A stretch of DNA of 7,405 nt from JAULUH01 sp032111745. Its GTDB lineage: Bacteria > Chloroflexota > Anaerolineae > JAAEKA01. Where the stretch lies: NCBI GenBank assembly GCA_032111745.1, contig JAULUH010000246.1, positions 1 through 7,405 of the forward strand, written 5' to 3'. Both the position numbers and the translations under genes were made by a program. Position 1 is the stretch's first letter. Each line of letters starts with the position of its first letter. Under the pieces are notes generated by a model. The model was given only the letters and a program-made list of their open reading frames with translations. It did no database searches and was not told the origin of the DNA. This document shows, piece after piece, positions 5,822 through 7,405 of the stretch.

Positions 5822-7068
5822 GCCGGCACATGCTCCCGAGAGTAGTTCGCGGCCGCCATTCTACCAGACCCACGCCGGATCGTCCACACCAGTGCCGGCC
5901 AGCTATGGCTCAGAGAAATAGGCAACGCGAAGCTGCGCAACTGGGCTATGACCGCCCACAGCTCCTCTTCGGTGTAGATGGTGCCCCAATAGGGCATGGA
6001 GGTACCCATCCCCCCGCGCACCAGCTTGCCGTAATAGAGCAGGTCGGAGGCACCGGACTGGGCTGCCAGATCGGTGAAGTCTACGACGGGTCTGTCCATC
6101 CCGGGCATCTCCATACCGGGTATACCCTGATTCATCCTGTGAGGGATAGGCCCTTCGGGCATGGCGTGCTGCGGCGCCAGCGCGGCCGCTCCAGGGCCGT
6201 CGCCGCGACCCTCCGATCCATGACAGCCAATGCAATCACGCTGATACAGCTGTTGACCCAGCTGGAGCGCCACAGGCGTGGTTGTAGCAGACCATAGAAA
6301 GGCGACCACATCCCAGCGCGCGGCCGGCGATAGCTCGGCCAGGGCTGCGCTTTCAGGAAGCCCGGGTGTGGAAAGCAGCTGGTAGACCTGGCTTGGGCTG
6401 CGGTGCCGCAGATCGAGATCAGCCATCGCCTCGGCCACAGGCCGGGCACTGATCTGCGACCATACCCGTGCCCCGGCCGCCGCTTCAGGGATTGCTGCCG
6501 GCACGAACTCACCGGGATGGTCGGCATCCACATCGATGCCTGCTGCCATCCAGTTGGTGCGGGGCGGATCGACATCCTGTTCGGATGCGGCCGGGTCAGC
6601 CGGATCGACGACCTGCAGGATACCGCGCATACGCCAGTGGCCGTCCTGGCACCAGACCGTGCACAGGTAGGTGTAGCGACCGGCCTGGCCGGCCACGAAC
6701 TCGATCTCCTGCACCTTGCCCGACTCCACCCAACCCGCATCCACGCCGAGCTTGGGTATGCTGAAACCGTGGACGACATCGGCGCTGGTCAGCCGCAGGC
6801 GGACGCGCTCACCTTTGTGCACCGTGATGATCTCCGGTGCCCAGCCGCCATGCTCCGTAGTGGGCAACCGGCCGGTCAGCTCGATCACGCGCGTGGGGCC
6901 TGTGGCGTTGATGGCCCGGTAGCCAAAGATGGCCAGCGGCAGGCCCAAGACCACGGCCAATACCAATCCCAGGGCCACGCGCTCGGATCGCGTGCGAAAC
7001 GCTTGATAGGTCTCGGAGCTTGACTGTAGAGTTATGGGAGGTATCGATCGGTGCGGGCCAGGTATCAG
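5584..7068 (-). CDS. Membrane-anchored CuA-domain / cytochrome c protein (COX2-like)
   Basis: Predicted electron carrier on the outer face of the cytoplasmic membrane. A basic stretch and one membrane helix (about 6980-6913, VALGLVLAVVLGLPLAIFGY) precede a cupredoxin domain with the whole CuA ligand set: His at 6771-6769 (DVVHGF) and CTVWCQDGHWRM at 6663-6628 (Cys, Cys, His, Met). About 140 residues later comes a heme c site, CIGCH, at 6234-6220, then a Met-rich loop and MPYWG near 5997, a likely axial Met. A related unit before CIGCH lacks a heme motif. Only one helix precedes CuA, unlike the hairpin of ordinary subunit II. The start is uncertain: no ATG, GTG or TTG lies between the upstream stop and the helix, so a CTG at 7068 overlapping that stop is used; GTG at 6978 would begin inside the helix. 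The conserved part ends near 5930; the last 110 or so residues to the stop at 5584 are probably not functional. Confidence 0.8.
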   Translation of the reverse strand: MIPGPHRSIPPITLQSSSETYQAFRTRSERVALGLVLAVVLGLPLAIFGYRAINATGPTRVIELTGRLPTTEHGGWAPEIITVHKGERVRLRLTSADVVHGFSIPKLGVDAGWVESGKVQEIEFVAGQAGRYTYLCTVWCQDGHWRMRGILQVVDPADPAASEQDVDPPRTNWMAAGIDVDADHPGEFVPAAIPEAAAGARVWSQISARPVAEAMADLDLRHRSPSQVYQLLSTPGLPESAALAELSPAARWDVVAFLWSATTTPVALQLGQQLYQRDCIGCHGSEGRGDGPGAAALAPQHAMPEGPIPHRMNQGIPGMEMPGMDRPVVDFTDLAAQSGASDLLYYGKLVRGGMGTSMPYWGTIYTEEELWAVIAQLRSFALPISLSHSWPALVWTIRRGSGRMAAANYSREHVPAWSDTLPVSAAAAPTGTTRAAMARCCTSTTPTPIRSVPTGSFCASWRAAFTSLAWPIGRPGTMQVLLPGTWSGPTTRTT

Positions 7069-7403
7069 CCCAGGTAGAGCCCCAGCAACACCAGGGTGGC
7101 TGTGGCCAGGAAGAGGGTCGTGGGCAGCGCGGCCCGCAGGGTGCGCTCCCGGGTCTGTTCCTGGGCAATGCGCCACGCGGTGGCGATGCTGAACGCCAGC
7201 CCACCCAACAAGACCGGCACCTGGAGGTAGGGCACCAGCCCGGGTACGAGGGGTGTCCACGGGACATCGCGCAGGCCCAGCAGGTTCCAGCCCCAGCCGA
7301 AGGGATCGGCGATGACCGGAAGGGCGTAGCTGATGTTCACCAAGACAAAGCCCAGGCTGAAGGCGATCCAGGCCGCCAGGCCCAGCGGTACCAGGGTGTA
7401 GGC
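7065..7403 (-). CDS. C-terminal part of a polytopic membrane protein (5' end cut by window edge)
   Basis: The frame is open from the right edge to a TGA at 7065-7067 and gives 112 residues; a TTG within it at 7343 is not a believable start because the hydrophobic coding continues upstream. Three membrane segments are visible: one at the edge (LVPLGLAAWIAFSLGFVLV), one near the middle (VPVLLGGLAFSIATAW) and one at the C-terminus (LFLATATLVLLGLYLG). Between the first two lies a loop with DPFGWGWNLLG and several Trp and Pro residues; a charged loop (RIAQEQTRERTLR) precedes the last helix. The stop overlaps or abuts the CuA/cytochrome c frame, so the two are probably made and used together, for example as a quinol- or ferredoxin-side membrane partner. 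I do not recognise the family with confidence; a polyferredoxin (NapH/NosR-like) C-terminus is one guess, as the part that would carry cysteines is outside the window. Confidence 0.7.
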   Translation of the reverse strand, partial: AYTLVPLGLAAWIAFSLGFVLVNISYALPVIADPFGWGWNLLGLRDVPWTPLVPGLVPYLQVPVLLGGLAFSIATAWRIAQEQTRERTLRAALPTTLFLATATLVLLGLYLG

Positions 7404-7405
7404 TT

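Noticed and set aside
7069..7260. CuA/cytochrome c gene starting at GTG 7260
   Set aside because: It would overlap almost 200 bases of the upstream membrane gene, and the extra residues are a Pro/Gly/His-rich shadow without features.

Overview
The window is GC-rich (by eye a little over 60%) and tightly packed. It holds eight protein genes, all on the minus strand, so transcription runs from the right edge (7405) to the left edge (1). The first gene and the last gene are cut by the window ends. I see no rRNA, tRNA, CRISPR array, insertion sequence or phage gene. The gene mix and protein style (an MGDG-synthase-type glycosyltransferase, an Fpg of the PELPDLEV type, a CuA/cytochrome c protein, many alpha/beta and EEP hydrolases) would fit a Chloroflexota bacterium of the Anaerolineae/Caldilineae kind. 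That is an impression from protein style, not a demonstrated placement.

Right-hand block (7403 to about 5900): the C-terminal part of a polytopic membrane protein, directly followed by a membrane-anchored redox protein. The redox protein combines a complete CuA copper domain (cytochrome oxidase subunit II type) with two tandem cytochrome c-like units, of which only the second has a CxxCH heme site. This looks like the electron-entry part of a respiratory chain, but no oxidase subunit I or other terminal reductase lies inside the window. Both ends of this redox gene are odd: there is no ordinary start codon after the upstream stop, and the frame runs 238 bases into the next gene.

Middle block (5821 to 3593): an alpha/beta hydrolase with an intact Ser-Asp-His set, then, after a 138-base gap with a possible promoter and a strong ribosome binding site, a secreted endonuclease/exonuclease/phosphatase (EEP) protein. 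A perfect 13-bp hairpin follows the EEP stop codon.

Left-hand block (3537 to 2): a YbaK-type aminoacyl-tRNA deacylase, a formamidopyrimidine-DNA glycosylase (MutM/Fpg), an MGDG-synthase/UgtP-like glycolipid glycosyltransferase, and a beta-class carbonic anhydrase running off the left edge. Gaps are 55 to 91 bases, so these could share a transcript. Their jobs (translation proofreading, DNA repair, membrane lipid synthesis, CO2/bicarbonate balance) are unrelated housekeeping, and I see no evidence of one dedicated pathway.

I did not find a convincing undescribed system. The points most worth a second look are the CuA protein with a heme-less cytochrome copy and its unusual gene boundaries, the Arg-to-Ser change in the MutM zinc finger, and the hairpin just ahead of ybaK.
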